From Kaistia hirudinis (GTDB lineage Bacteria > Pseudomonadota > Alphaproteobacteria > Rhizobiales > Kaistiaceae): a stretch of DNA of 64,000 bases. This document shows positions 46,115-55,816 of this stretch, piece by piece. Made by a program: the position numbers and the translations under genes. Numbering within the stretch: position 1 is the stretch's first letter; each line of letters begins with the position of its first letter. The stretch is from the NCBI RefSeq assembly GCF_014196455.1, contig NZ_JACIDS010000002.1, positions 620,001 through 684,000 on the forward strand, in the 5' to 3' direction. The notes below the pieces were generated by a model. It was not told the origin of the DNA and did not search any database. It was given only the letters and a program-made list of their open reading frames with translations.

Positions 46115-47356
46115 TCAGCTCCAGCCGCCGCCATAGGTCTTGTAGAAGATGTGGTGGCCGATCTTCTGCATCTTCTTCATCGTGCGGGCCCAGCGCGGGC
46201 GCACATAGTTGGCGTGGTAGTGCGTCGACGAGCCGACCTTGGCGTTCCACCAATTGTCTTCATAGAGCACGCGATGCGCGAGCTCCTGCGCCTGGCGCCA
46301 TGACCCCATGTCGGTGATGCGGTCCTTGATCCCGTCGCAGGCGAAGGAAAACTGGCAGGCGTTACGCATGTCCTTGTTCTGGTAGACGACGCCGCAGATC
46401 GTGTTCGGATAGGCGGGGTTCTTCAGACGGTTGATCACGACCTGGGCGACGGCCAGCTGGCCCTGCGCCGGCTCGCCGCGCGCCTCGAAATAGATCGCCG
46501 TCGCCAGGCACTTCTGCTCGGTCTTCGAGCGTGCATTCGGCGGGATCGGGTTCATCACCCACCAATGATCCGGCTTGCCATCGGCGCCGATGCGGGACGG
46601 CCCGTTCATCAGCGCGCGGAACGGTGCTTCGAGCGTCGTCGTGTCGTCGGCATTGGCATAGGCCGAGACGGCATCGGCGGCATCGCCGCGCCCGCGCCGG
46701 CCCTTGCGCTCGACCGGCGCGATCGAGGCGAGCGTCACGGTCGGGTTGGCGATCTTCTTCTTCGGCAGCGGCGCGGCCTCGGCAACGGCCGTGTCCTTGC
46801 TCCCCTCGCGTGGCGCGAGCATTGCGGCGTTCGCCGCGTCGCCGGCGGCGAAGGCGATGTTCTCGCGCTTCTCGCCCAGCGTCCCGGCGGAGAATTTCAC
46901 ATAGGTCACCTTGGCCGGCTTGAGCGGCACGGTGATGTCGGCCTTGGCGATGCGGTTGACCTCAGGGGCGGTGAAGGGCGGCGCCGAGACCAGCCCCTCG
47001 CGCAATATGTCGAGCCGCGGCTCGATCAGGACGCCCTCGCTCCGCGCGAGCTTGGCGTCCTTCGCGTCGGAATCGCCGATATCGGCGACATAGGCTTCGC
47101 CCGCCGGCGCCGGAACGATCCGCGCCAGCCAACGTTCCTTGATTGGAAGCTCCTCGCCGAAGAGATCGGCGACGTCCTGGAACGCGACCTCGCGGGCGTC
47201 GAGCGGCAGCAGCAGGATCGTCAGGAAGAGGGAGAGGAGCACGGCGCGCGCCGGCGAGGGGCGCGGCTTGCGAGGGCGAAGGGCCAGGCGCGGATCCCGG
47301 CCTGCCGGTACGCCTGAGCGCGATGCGTAATAGGTTCGCTGCTCGCTCGGTAGCAT
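46115..47356 (-). CDS. Cell wall hydrolase of the SleB family
   Basis: The protein has 413 residues. A membrane anchor or signal segment is at about 37-55 (ARAVLLSLFLTILLLPLDA). A long low-complexity middle part follows. The catalytic SleB (Hydrolase_2) domain is about 270-413: SKTEQKCLATAIYFEARGEPAQGQLAVAQVVINRLKNPAYP with its glutamate, then CQFSFACDG and STHYHANYVRPRWA. It probably acts as a lytic transglycosylase on peptidoglycan in the periplasm. The gene is downstream of no clear operon partner. A short CCTCC-CTCG-GGAGG hairpin lies just past its stop near 46066-46079. Confidence 0.92.
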   Translation of the reverse strand: MLPSEQRTYYASRSGVPAGRDPRLALRPRKPRPSPARAVLLSLFLTILLLPLDAREVAFQDVADLFGEELPIKERWLARIVPAPAGEAYVADIGDSDAKDAKLARSEGVLIEPRLDILREGLVSAPPFTAPEVNRIAKADITVPLKPAKVTYVKFSAGTLGEKRENIAFAAGDAANAAMLAPREGSKDTAVAEAAPLPKKKIANPTVTLASIAPVERKGRRGRGDAADAVSAYANADDTTTLEAPFRALMNGPSRIGADGKPDHWWVMNPIPPNARSKTEQKCLATAIYFEARGEPAQGQLAVAQVVINRLKNPAYPNTICGVVYQNKDMRNACQFSFACDGIKDRITDMGSWRQAQELAHRVLYEDNWWNAKVGSSTHYHANYVRPRWARTMKKMQKIGHHIFYKTYGGGWS

Positions 47357-47497
47357 CAGGCACGCAACTCCACGCGCACGGGGCCGGCAATGCCGGCGTG
47401 TCTTGCCGGTGTGTCGCTCCGGCCACTTCCATAAAAGTTGATGGATTATCCTAAAAACGAGGTTAACGACCTGTGCCGTCCTGGGACTGGCGCCGCG

Positions 47498-50182
47498 TCA
47501 GGCCGCGCTTTCGCCCCGGCGCTGGGCCTCGATCTCCGCCTGCGCGGCGGCAAGGCGGGCGACGGGCACGCGGAAGGGCGAGCAGGAGACGTAGTCGAAC
47601 CCGGACTCCGCGAAGAAATGGATCGAGGCGGGATCGCCGCCATGCTCGCCGCAGACGCCGAGCTGGAGATCCGGCCGCGTCGCCCGTCCCCGCTCGACGG
47701 CGATGCGGATCAGCGCCCCGACGCCGTCGCGATCGAGCGTCGCGAAGGGGTCGCTCGGCAGGAGACCCATCTGGAGATAGGTGTTGAGGAAGGTCGCGGC
47801 GTCGTCGCGCGAGATGCCGAAGGTCGTCTGTGTGAGGTCGTTGGTGCCGAAGGAGAAGAACGCCGCGCTGCGGGCGAGCTCTCCTGCGGCGAGCGCGGCG
47901 CGCGGCAGCTCAATCATCGTCCCGAGCATGAAGTGCGGCGCACGCCCGTGCAGCTTCTTCACCTGCGCCTCCGATTCGCGGATGCGCGCATAGATGAGGT
48001 CCAACTCCGCCTTGGTCGCGACCAGCGGCACCATGATCTCGAGCTCGACGGCCTGGCCGAGCCGGTCGCCGACTTCGAGCGCCGCCTCCAGCATGGCGCG
48101 CACCTGCATCTCGACGATCTCCGGGAAGGAGATGGCGAGACGCACGCCGCGATGGCCGAGCATCGGATTGGCCTCGGCCAAAGCCTGCGTGCGCGCGCGG
48201 ATGCGGGCCGGCGAGATCTTCATGATCGTCGCCAGCTCTTCGATCTCGGCGTCGCCGCGTGGCAGGAATTCGTGCAGCGGCGGATCGAGCAGGCGGATCG
48301 TGACCGGCAGGCCGTTCATGATCTCGAACAGCGCCTCGAAATCGGCCTTTTGCATCGGCAGAAGCCGCGTCAGCGCGTCGGCGCGCTCGGCCGGCGTCTC
48401 GGCGAGGATCATCTCGCGCACGACCGCGATGCGGCGCGCGTCGAAGAACATGTGCTCCGTACGGCAAAGGCCGATGCCCTCGGCGCCGAAGCTGCGGGCG
48501 GCGCGTGCATCGGCGGGCGTGTCGACATTCGTGCGGATCTTGAGCCGCCGGATCTCGTCGGCCCATTGCATGATCTCGGCGAAATCGCCGGAGAGCTTGG
48601 GTTCGCGCAGCGGCACGGCGCCGACGAGCACCTGGCCGGTGCCGCCGTCGATGGTGATCATGTCGCCGCGGCGCACCGTGCGCCCGCCGGCCGTCATGGT
48701 GCCGGCCTGCAGGTCGACCCGGATCGTGCCGGCGCCGGACACGCAGGGCTTGCCCATGCCGCGCGCGACCACGGCCGCATGGCTCGTCATGCCGCCGCGC
48801 GTCGTCAAGATGCCGCGGGCGGCGTGCATGCCGTGCACATCCTCGGGGCTCGTCTCGACGCGCACCAGAATGACCTTGCGGCCCTGCGCGCGGGCAAGCT
48901 CCGCCTCGTCGGACGAGAACACGACGGAGCCCGACGCGGCTCCCGGCGAGGCGGGAAGGCCGCGGGCGAAGAGATCGCCTGCGGCGTCCGGATCTATTGT
49001 CGGGTGCAGAAGCTGGTCGAGCGAGCGCGGCTCGATCCGCATCACCGCCTCGGCCTTCGGGATCAGCCCCTCATGCACCATGTCGACGGCGGTCTTCAGC
49101 GCCGCATGTGCCGTGCGCTTGGCCGGCCGCGCCTGCAGCATCCAGAGGCGGCCGCGCTCGACGGTGAATTCGAGGTCGAGCACGTCGCGATGATGCCGCT
49201 CGAGCCGCTCGCAGACCTCGCGAAACTCGGCGAAGGTCTCGGGCATCGCCGCTTCGAGCGAGGGGAGATCGGAGCCGGTCTCGCGCCGCGCCGCTTCGGT
49301 CAGGTCCTGCGGCGTGCGCGTGCCGGCGACCACGTCCTCGCCCTGCGCATTGGGCAGGAACTCGCCCCAGAGCACCTTCTCGCCCGTCGAGGGATGGCGC
49401 GTGAAGGCGACGCCGGTTGCGGAGGTGGCGCCGAGATTGCCGAACACCATCGCCTGCACCGTGACCGCCGTGCCGGCGTCGGGCGAAATGCCGTTGATGC
49501 GGCGATAGACAGCCGCGCGCGGATTGTTCCACGACGCGATGACGCCGCGGATCGCGCCCCAGAGCTGCTCCTCGGGCGATTGCGGGAAGGCGATCTCCAG
49601 CTCTTCGAGCACCAGCCCCTTGAAGAGGTCGCAGATCGCCTGCCAGTCGTCGGCACTAAGCTCCTCGTCGAAACCGACGCCCTTGGCGAGCTTGAAATCC
49701 TCGAGCCGCTCCTCGAACACGCTCTGGTCGACGCCGAGCACGACGTCGCCATACATCTGCATGAAGCGGCGATAGCTGTCGAAGGCGAAGCGGCGATCGC
49801 CCGAGGCGCGCGCGAGGCCCTCGACCGTCTGGTCGTTGAGGCCGAGATTGAGCACCGTATCCATCATGCCGGGCATGGAGACGGCGGCGCCGGAACGGAC
49901 GGATACCAGCAGCGGATCGTTCGCGTCGCCGAACCGGCGGCCGGTGATGCGGCCGATACCCTCGACGGCCGCCTGCACTTCGGCGGCGAGTTCGGCGGGG
50001 AAGTCGCGGCCATTGGCGAGATAGCGCTGGCCGATCGCGGTGGAGATCGTAAAGCCCGGTGGAACGGGGAGGCCGAGTGCGCTCATCTCGGCGAGGCCGG
50101 CGCCCTTGGAGCCGAGCAGTTCCTTCAGCGCGATCCCACCTTCGGCCGTGCCTCCGCCGAACGTGTAGACCCATTTGACCAT
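47498..50182 (-). CDS. ppdK: Pyruvate, phosphate dikinase
   Basis: The ATG at 50182 (GTG just before it is less likely) gives 894 residues and the family start MVKWVYTFGGG. It interconverts pyruvate, ATP and phosphate with PEP, AMP and pyrophosphate. Order: ATP-grasp domain (1-350), a swivelling phosphohistidine domain with GGMTSHAAVVARGMGKPCVSGAG (His about 468), and a C-terminal PEP barrel (AEGIGLCRTEHMFFD, GVCGEHGGDPASI). GGGGAG lies upstream at normal spacing. With the single-domain pyruvate kinase at 14 kb it would control flux at the PEP node. Confidence 0.98.
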   Translation of the reverse strand: MVKWVYTFGGGTAEGGIALKELLGSKGAGLAEMSALGLPVPPGFTISTAIGQRYLANGRDFPAELAAEVQAAVEGIGRITGRRFGDANDPLLVSVRSGAAVSMPGMMDTVLNLGLNDQTVEGLARASGDRRFAFDSYRRFMQMYGDVVLGVDQSVFEERLEDFKLAKGVGFDEELSADDWQAICDLFKGLVLEELEIAFPQSPEEQLWGAIRGVIASWNNPRAAVYRRINGISPDAGTAVTVQAMVFGNLGATSATGVAFTRHPSTGEKVLWGEFLPNAQGEDVVAGTRTPQDLTEAARRETGSDLPSLEAAMPETFAEFREVCERLERHHRDVLDLEFTVERGRLWMLQARPAKRTAHAALKTAVDMVHEGLIPKAEAVMRIEPRSLDQLLHPTIDPDAAGDLFARGLPASPGAASGSVVFSSDEAELARAQGRKVILVRVETSPEDVHGMHAARGILTTRGGMTSHAAVVARGMGKPCVSGAGTIRVDLQAGTMTAGGRTVRRGDMITIDGGTGQVLVGAVPLREPKLSGDFAEIMQWADEIRRLKIRTNVDTPADARAARSFGAEGIGLCRTEHMFFDARRIAVVREMILAETPAERADALTRLLPMQKADFEALFEIMNGLPVTIRLLDPPLHEFLPRGDAEIEELATIMKISPARIRARTQALAEANPMLGHRGVRLAISFPEIVEMQVRAMLEAALEVGDRLGQAVELEIMVPLVATKAELDLIYARIRESEAQVKKLHGRAPHFMLGTMIELPRAALAAGELARSAAFFSFGTNDLTQTTFGISRDDAATFLNTYLQMGLLPSDPFATLDRDGVGALIRIAVERGRATRPDLQLGVCGEHGGDPASIHFFAESGFDYVSCSPFRVPVARLAAAQAEIEAQRRGESAA

Positions 50183-50305
50183 CACCAGAGCTCCCCGGCG
50201 GCGCGATCCGCGCCCGTGATCTAGCTAATTCAGCCGCTTGCCGCGCTGCAACACGAATTAATTCGCGCCGAACGCGATGGCTGCGTCAAGCGGACGCGCG
50301 TCGGT

Positions 50306-50674
50306 TCATGCGGAGGGCCGCGTCAGAACGAAGGCGGCGGAGAGGAGAAGCACAACCGCCACGATCGCGGCGAGCGTGGGCGAGGGCGTGACGACATACC
50401 AGAACACCGCATAGCCGCCGGCCATCGAGACGACGGCGAACATCTTGGCGCGCTTGCCGATCGCGCCATTCTCCCGCCAGCGCATCACCGGCGGGCCGAA
50501 GACCGGATGGTTCAGCAGCCAGGCCTCGAAGCGCGGCGAGGAGCGCGTGAAGAACCAGGCTGCCGCGATCATGAACACCGTCGTCGGCATGACCGGCAGG
50601 AAGATGCCGATCACGCCGAGCGCGACCATCACCCAGCCGGCTGCGAACAGCAGGTGACGCTTCAGCGGCGTCAC
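50306..50674 (-). CDS. DUF454 (YbaN-like) inner-membrane protein
   Basis: The protein has 122 residues. Two or three hydrophobic helices include LLFAAGWVMVALGVIGIFLPVMPTTVFMIAAAWFF, the DUF454 signature, and RSSPRFEAWLLNHPVFGPPVMRWRENGAI. The function is unknown. Its start lies 3 bp after the stop of the tyrosine phosphatase gene, so the two are likely co-transcribed. Confidence 0.9.
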   Translation of the reverse strand: MTPLKRHLLFAAGWVMVALGVIGIFLPVMPTTVFMIAAAWFFTRSSPRFEAWLLNHPVFGPPVMRWRENGAIGKRAKMFAVVSMAGGYAVFWYVVTPSPTLAAIVAVVLLLSAAFVLTRPSA

Positions 50675-50676
50675 GA

Positions 50677-51210
50677 TCAGGGCGCGGCGGGCGACCGCTC
50701 GTCCAGATCGAGCGCGAAGGGATGGCCCTCGAACGCATCGCGGCCGCGCCCGATCGCCTCCACGGCGCGCACCATGCGGCCGCGCCGGCCGAGGATCTCG
50801 TCGGCAAAACCGATGAGGCGAAGGTTCGGCGTGGCGGAGGGCGAAGAGGCGCGGATCCGGGCGGCGATGTCCGCTTCGTCGCGCTCGGGCCGGAGCGCGC
50901 AGACCGTGATGAAGGCCGCGGCCGTCGAGCGGCTGATGCCGGCAAAACAGTGCACGACGATCGGCTTGTCCGCCTTCCAGCGCTCGACGAAATCGAGCAG
51001 GGCGAGGACATGCTCCTCGGCGGGCGCGATCATGCCCTCCGTCGGCTCCAGAATGTCGTTGAAGCCGAGGAAGAGGTGACGGTCCTCGGGGATGGAGCCG
51101 GGTCGTTCGACCGGCGTGCCGACATTGATCAGCGTGACGAGATGGCTGGCACCGGTCTGGGCGACGGTGGGGCCGATTCGCTGCAGCGAGCAGACATGGA
51201 CACGAGGCAT
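50677..51210 (-). CDS. Tyrosine/dual-specificity phosphatase-like protein
   Basis: The protein has 177 residues. The cysteine phosphatase loop C-x5-R is in VVHCFAGISRSTAAAF, with an acid loop earlier at GFNDILEPTEG. There is no export signal, so it acts in the cytoplasm, perhaps on phosphotyrosine or a small phospho-compound. AGGAGA precedes the ATG. It is followed at once by the DUF454 gene. Confidence 0.9.
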   Translation of the reverse strand: MPRVHVCSLQRIGPTVAQTGASHLVTLINVGTPVERPGSIPEDRHLFLGFNDILEPTEGMIAPAEEHVLALLDFVERWKADKPIVVHCFAGISRSTAAAFITVCALRPERDEADIAARIRASSPSATPNLRLIGFADEILGRRGRMVRAVEAIGRGRDAFEGHPFALDLDERSPAAP

Positions 51211-51284
51211 GGCAGGTTCTCCTTGGGTCCTATCTAGTGCCGCCGGCGGCCGCGGTCATCCCAAAAGCGCGCGGCGCGATCCGA

Positions 51285-51887
51285 TCAGGTCCCGGGATAG
51301 AGCGCGCCGAAGCGGGTGAGGAAACGGCGCTCCGCCTCCGCTGTCGGCCAGGGCTCGATCGGCAGCGTGGCGATGTCGATGCCGCGCGGGCGGCCGAAGA
51401 ACTGCGCCGCCTCGCTCTCCGCGAAGCCGGCGAGACGGGTCGCCTCGAAAAAAGCGGCGACGCGATCGGCCGCCTTGATTGCCTTGACCAGGGCCGCAGG
51501 CTGCACGGCGGAAAGGCCGAAGCGGATATGGATCGCCGCCAGAAGCCGCGCCTCGATCGCCTTGTATTCGCCGCCGACCATCGCCTTGAACGGCGAGATC
51601 ATGTCGCCGATCACATATTCCGGCGCGTCATGCAGCAGCACCGCCAGCCGGTCGGCTTCGGTGAGGGCCGGATTGGCATGCGCGGCGATCGCCTCGACGA
51701 GGACGGAGTGCTGCGCGACCGAAAAGGCGTTCGCGCCATGGGTCTGGCCGTTCCAGCGGGCGACGCGGGCGAGGCCGTGCGCGATGTCGGCAATCTCGAC
51801 ATCGAGCGGGGAGGGGTCGGCGAGATCGAGCCGCCGGCCGGAGAGCATGCGCTGCCAGACCCGCGGACGGGCCGCGGTCCCGCTCAT
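51285..51887 (-). CDS. HD-domain hydrolase (YfbR-like)
   Basis: The protein has 200 residues. The metal site residues are His in FSVAQHSVLVE, HD in LLHDAPEYVIGDMISP, and a later aspartate in KAADRVAAFF. This matches the HD group around YfbR, a 5'-deoxynucleotidase; the substrate here is inferred. The gene starts 4 bp inside the end of ygfZ (ATGA overlap), so the two are coupled. Confidence 0.88.
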   Translation of the reverse strand: MSGTAARPRVWQRMLSGRRLDLADPSPLDVEIADIAHGLARVARWNGQTHGANAFSVAQHSVLVEAIAAHANPALTEADRLAVLLHDAPEYVIGDMISPFKAMVGGEYKAIEARLLAAIHIRFGLSAVQPAALVKAIKAADRVAAFFEATRLAGFAESEAAQFFGRPRGIDIATLPIEPWPTAEAERRFLTRFGALYPGT

Positions 51888-52786
51888 GCCGCACCCTCGT
51901 CACCTGCGCCCGGCTGGGGCCAGGTGAAATGCGCGAAGGCTGGCAGCGCCAGGGTGAGCGTCACGCCATCCGCGACGAGCGGCACGCCGTCGTCCATGGC
52001 GCTGCGCGCCCGGTCGAGGCGGACCAGCGCGATGCCCGCGCTTCCGTCGACGCTGCCGAGCGCCCCGACAGCGCGCCCGCCGGCTTCGATCGCTGTGCCT
52101 GCCGGCGGCAGCGGCGCCGCGCCGCGTGCAAGGACCGCCCGCCGCCGCGCCGTTCCGCGATGCTGCATGCGCGAGACGATTTCCTGGCCGACATAGCAGC
52201 CCTTGCGGAAATCGAGCCCGCCGAGATCGTCCATGTCGGCGTCATGCGGGAAGGCGTCGCCAAAGGCGAAGTCGCGCCCGGCCTCGGGGACACCCAGACG
52301 GATGCGGTGGGCGTGATAGGCCGCCTCGTCCACTTCATCCGAGCCCGCACCGGCGAGCGCGGCTTCCTTGGGGAGGATCGCGCGCCAGCCGAGCGCGGCG
52401 AGGCGCGGGTCGGCGAAGACGACGCCATCGACCGCCGGCTTGTCTCCGCCCCAGAACGCCACGACCTCGCGCGCCGCGCTCTCATCGGCGATCGTCACCT
52501 TGGCGCGCAGCCGATAGAGCGTCATGCGCTTCACGAAATCGGGGACGCGCTCGAGCGGCAGGTCGAGCAGGAAACCATCGCCGTCGGGCGCGACGAGGAA
52601 GTCGGTCTGGATCTTTCCCTGCGGCGAGAGCAGCGCACCAAAGCCGGGCTCGCCTTGCGCCAGGCGCGCCATATCGTTCGTCACGATGTTCTGCAGGAAG
52701 CCCTCGCTGTCGGGGCCGGCGATCCGCACCACGCCGCGATCGCGGAGCCTTGCATGCGACCCATTACGCATCGGCATGGTTCCCAT
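51884..52786 (-). CDS. ygfZ: Folate-binding protein YgfZ (CAF17/GcvT-like)
   Basis: The protein has 300 residues. The signature KGCYVGQE (about 198-205, in GLDFRKGCYVGQEIVSRMQH) identifies YgfZ, which helps assemble or repair some iron-sulfur clusters with folate. The N-terminus RGVVRIAGPDSEGFLQNIVTNDM is typical. It may start at 52786 or at the nearby ATG at 52774. It is divergent from the dihydroorotase gene and overlaps the HD gene. Confidence 0.94.
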   Translation of the reverse strand: MGTMPMRNGSHARLRDRGVVRIAGPDSEGFLQNIVTNDMARLAQGEPGFGALLSPQGKIQTDFLVAPDGDGFLLDLPLERVPDFVKRMTLYRLRAKVTIADESAAREVVAFWGGDKPAVDGVVFADPRLAALGWRAILPKEAALAGAGSDEVDEAAYHAHRIRLGVPEAGRDFAFGDAFPHDADMDDLGGLDFRKGCYVGQEIVSRMQHRGTARRRAVLARGAAPLPPAGTAIEAGGRAVGALGSVDGSAGIALVRLDRARSAMDDGVPLVADGVTLTLALPAFAHFTWPQPGAGDEGAA

Positions 52787-52887
52787 GCGCGGCGCGGGGT
52801 TGTGCGACCTCGCGCCCTTCCTTAAGCCGGTTCAACGGTTCGGCTCGGCGAGGAAAGCTGTAGGGCAGGGACCTGGGGAGGGCAGCC

Positions 52888-54222
52888 ATGAGCGACACTT
52901 ACGAACTCCTGTTCCGCAATGGAACCGTCGTCAACCAGGACGGCATCGGCACCCGCGACATTGCGGTGGCGGGTGGGCGCATCGTCGCCATCGGCGACAT
53001 CGATCCGCGCCGGGCCGGCCGCGTGGTCGATTGCACCGGCCTCCATATATTGCCGGGTGTGATCGACAGCCAGGTGCATTTTCGCGAGCCCGGCGCCGAG
53101 CACAAGGAGGATCTCGAAACGGGCTCGCGCGCTGCCGTGCTCGGCGGCGTGACGACGGTCTTCGAGATGCCCAATACGAAGCCCACGACCACCAACGCCG
53201 CGGCGCTGGCCGACAAGATCCTGCGCGGACGCCATCGCATGCATTGCGATTTCGCCTTCTGGGTCGGCGGCACGCGGGAGAATGTCGCCGATATCCCCGA
53301 CCTCGAAAGGCTGCCCGGCGCCGCCGGCATCAAGGTGTTCATCGGCTCGTCGACGGGCGATCTTCTCGTCGAGGACGATGCCTCGATCACCGAGATCCTG
53401 AAGCGCACCCGCCGCCGTGCCGCCTTCCACGCCGAGGACGAGATGCGGCTGGAGGAGCGCAAGCCGCTGCGCGTCGAGGGCGATCCCGCCTCGCATCCCG
53501 TCTGGCGCGACGAGACGGCCGCGCTGATGGCGACGCAGCGCCTCGTCTCGATCGCCCGCCGCTTCGGCGCCCGCATCCACATCCTCCACATTTCGACCGC
53601 CGAGGAGATCGACTTCCTCGCCGGCCACAAGGATCTCGTCACCTGCGAGGCGACGCCGCATCACCTCACGCTGTCCGCGGACGACTATGCGCGGCTCGGC
53701 ACGCTGATCCAGATGAACCCGCCCGTGCGGGCGCCGCGCCACCGGGCCGGCATCTGGAAGGGCCTTTCGGGCGGCGTCATCGACGTGCTCGGCTCCGATC
53801 ATGCCCCGCATACCCTTGAGGAAAAGGCGAAGCCCTATCCGGCGTCGCCCTCGGGCATGACCGGCGTGCAGACGCTCGTCCCGATCATGCTCGACCATGT
53901 GAATGCCGGCCGCCTGACGCTCGAGCATTTCGTCGACCTGACCTCGGCCGGTCCCGCGCGGGTGTTCGGCATGGCCCGCAAGGGCCGCATCGCCGTCGGC
54001 TATGATGCGGATCTCACGGTGGTCGACATGAAGCGCCGCCAGACCATCACCAATCGCTGGATCGCCTCCCGCGCCGCCTGGACGCCCTATGACGGGCGTC
54101 ATGTTTATGGCTGGCCGGTCGGCACCGTCGTGCGCGGCAATATGGTGGTCTGGGACGGCGCGCTCGTCGGCCCCTCGCGCGGCGAACCCGTCCTGTTCCA
54201 GGAAGCGATGCCGCGCAGCTGA
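52888..54222 (+). CDS. Dihydroorotase, class I type
   Basis: The protein has 444 residues and is an amidohydrolase of pyrimidine synthesis. Metal ligands include DSQVHFREPG (the HxR pair near 62), the lysine in AGIKVFIGSSTG (carboxylated), the histidine in ATPHHLTL, and the aspartate in GSDHAPHT. An allantoinase or other dihydropyrimidinase-like role is possible but less likely. It is divergent from ygfZ. The end VLFQEAMPRS is followed by a VOC gene on the other strand after 7 bp. Confidence 0.92.
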   Translation: MSDTYELLFRNGTVVNQDGIGTRDIAVAGGRIVAIGDIDPRRAGRVVDCTGLHILPGVIDSQVHFREPGAEHKEDLETGSRAAVLGGVTTVFEMPNTKPTTTNAAALADKILRGRHRMHCDFAFWVGGTRENVADIPDLERLPGAAGIKVFIGSSTGDLLVEDDASITEILKRTRRRAAFHAEDEMRLEERKPLRVEGDPASHPVWRDETAALMATQRLVSIARRFGARIHILHISTAEEIDFLAGHKDLVTCEATPHHLTLSADDYARLGTLIQMNPPVRAPRHRAGIWKGLSGGVIDVLGSDHAPHTLEEKAKPYPASPSGMTGVQTLVPIMLDHVNAGRLTLEHFVDLTSAGPARVFGMARKGRIAVGYDADLTVVDMKRRQTITNRWIASRAAWTPYDGRHVYGWPVGTVVRGNMVVWDGALVGPSRGEPVLFQEAMPRS

Positions 54223-54229
54223 GGCGGGA

Positions 54230-54634
54230 TCAATCCGGGAATTCGATCACGACCGAGGCGGCGGAATAATCGGCCGGGCCGTGATAGACGGCCTCGATAT
54301 TGTTGCCGTCCGGATCGAGCAGGAACGCGGCGTAATAGTCCGGATGATAGGGCCGCAGCCCGGGGGCGCCATTGTCGGTGCCGCCGGCCGCAAGCCCGGC
54401 CGCGTAGAAGGCGTCCACCGTCGCGGTATCGCGCGCCTGGAAGGCGAGGTGGCAGCGTCCGGTCCGCGGCTCGCCCTCGGAGACGAAGAGCTCGTCGGCG
54501 TAGAAGAATTCAGGCCCGGGAACGACCGGCACGCCGATCACCTTGAGCACGGCCTCATAGAAGGCCTGGCTCTTCTTGATGTCGGCGACGACGAGCTGGA
54601 TATGGTCGACCAAGCGCCCGCGATGCAGCTGCAT
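54230..54634 (-). CDS. VOC-family (glyoxalase/dioxygenase-like) protein
   Basis: The protein has 134 residues of one VOC fold: MQLHRGRLVDHIQLVVADIKKSQAFYEAVLKVIG at the start, then HLAFQARDTATVDAFYAAGLAAG and YAAFLLDPDGNNIEAVYHG. Metal ligands probably come from His12, His in CHLAFQ, and Glu in NIEAVYHG. The substrate is unknown. It converges on dihydroorotase with 7 bp between stops. Confidence 0.9.
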   Translation of the reverse strand: MQLHRGRLVDHIQLVVADIKKSQAFYEAVLKVIGVPVVPGPEFFYADELFVSEGEPRTGRCHLAFQARDTATVDAFYAAGLAAGGTDNGAPGLRPYHPDYYAAFLLDPDGNNIEAVYHGPADYSAASVVIEFPD

Positions 54635-54691
54635 GACTGTTTCTCCTGTTCGATCAGGAACAAAACATGAACGATCGCGAGCGTCAAGGCG

Positions 54692-55378
54692 TCAGTCGCC
54701 CGCCTGGAATTCGCTCCACTGGCCGTCCGGCGTGATGCCGACGCGGTAGAAGAGATAGGCGCCGTAGGTCTTCATCTCGTCATAGTCGGACGAGGTCAGC
54801 AGGCGGAACAGCTCGACCAGTTGCGGCGGCGTCAGCTTGTCGAGCGGATAGCGCGCGAAATAGGGCCAGACATAGAGCTCCTGCGGCGTGCCGACGTCGA
54901 CATGGACATAGCCGGCCTCGAGCACCTCGCTGAGAATGGCGAGAATTTCGCGTCCGTCAGGATCGCCGGAAATGCCCTTGAGAAAGGCGATCGGGTCCTT
55001 GGTGTCGCCCTCGTCGGCGCCGAGATTGGGCGGATGGGACCCGCCTTGCATGATCGGGCGGAGTTGCTCCATGTCGCCGGTCTTCGCTGCGGCGAGGATC
55101 CTGTCGCGCAGCGCCTTCACCGGGGCAGGCAGCTTGGAAAGGTCGTACTCGACCGTCGGGACGGGTTCGTCGGCGGATGCCGGCTGAGCCGGCGCATCCG
55201 GCACGGGACCGGACGGCGTGCTTTCGTCCGCCCCGTCATTAGGGTCGGGCGCGATCGGGATGGTGAGGGTCGGGACCTGCTTGCCATCGGTGATCGGCGC
55301 GGCGGCAAAAGCCGCCGGAACGCCGGCCATGGCCAGGCTCATGCCGATGGCAATCAACAACCCGCAACGTGCGATCAT
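54692..55378 (-). CDS. Secreted protein of unknown function
   Basis: The protein has 228 residues. A signal peptide ends at AAFA-AP near 27. Residues 28-75 are Pro/Asp/Ser-rich, and the rest (78-228) is a globular part with PAPVKALRDRILAAAKTGDMEQLRPIMQ, GYVHVDVGTPQELYVWPYFARYPLDKLTP and TYGAYLFYRVGITPDGQW. I do not recognise a named family, though similar proteins are common in Hyphomicrobiales. It probably acts in the periplasm. Confidence 0.82.
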   Translation of the reverse strand: MIARCGLLIAIGMSLAMAGVPAAFAAAPITDGKQVPTLTIPIAPDPNDGADESTPSGPVPDAPAQPASADEPVPTVEYDLSKLPAPVKALRDRILAAAKTGDMEQLRPIMQGGSHPPNLGADEGDTKDPIAFLKGISGDPDGREILAILSEVLEAGYVHVDVGTPQELYVWPYFARYPLDKLTPPQLVELFRLLTSSDYDEMKTYGAYLFYRVGITPDGQWSEFQAGD

Positions 55379-55493
55379 CTTGGTCTCCTCGCTCGTCCGC
55401 TTCCTATCTACAGGACCCGTAGGCGCGGCGAAAGCAAGGCGGGGTCATTGTTGCGGGCAGGGGGACGCTCCCGGCAAGCCGGGAGCGCGGGTA

Positions 55494-55742
55494 TCACTGG
55501 ACCGTGCGCAGCAGCGTGAACTCGCCGCGGCGGACGCGATCCGGCAGGGAGACGGTGAGGTCTGCGACCGCGTCCTCGCCATAAGTATCGATCAGGTCGG
55601 CGAGCGCCGTGAACAGGGCGGCATGCGCCAGAATGTCGGGCTCGATACCCTCCGCGATGGCCTCATCCCAGGCTTCCGTCAGATAGGCGAGCGCGGCTCG
55701 CTTCTGCTCGGCAATTTCGATGGCTTCGCGGTCTGCATCCAT
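55494..55742 (-). CDS. Small conserved cytoplasmic protein of unknown function
   Basis: The ATG at 55742 gives 82 residues: MDADREAIEIAEQKRAALAYLTEAWDEAIAEGIEPDILAHAALFTALADLIDTYGEDAV and a short end. It is acidic and helical. A longer frame to 55832 exists but lacks a good start. The upstream region has CtrA-like and GANTC sites, so it may be cell-cycle regulated. The function is unknown. Confidence 0.75.
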   Translation of the reverse strand: MDADREAIEIAEQKRAALAYLTEAWDEAIAEGIEPDILAHAALFTALADLIDTYGEDAVADLTVSLPDRVRRGEFTLLRTVQ

Positions 55743-55816
55743 GGCGTCGGTTGGCCTCCGTTCGTGACCGTTGGACGGAAAACGAATCGCCCACCCGGCA
55801 AAGCTAGCACGCACCG

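Noticed and set aside
47438-50224. Open frame of 928 codons opposite ppdK
   Set aside because: No domain or start signal; ppdK on the other strand is complete with all active-site motifs.
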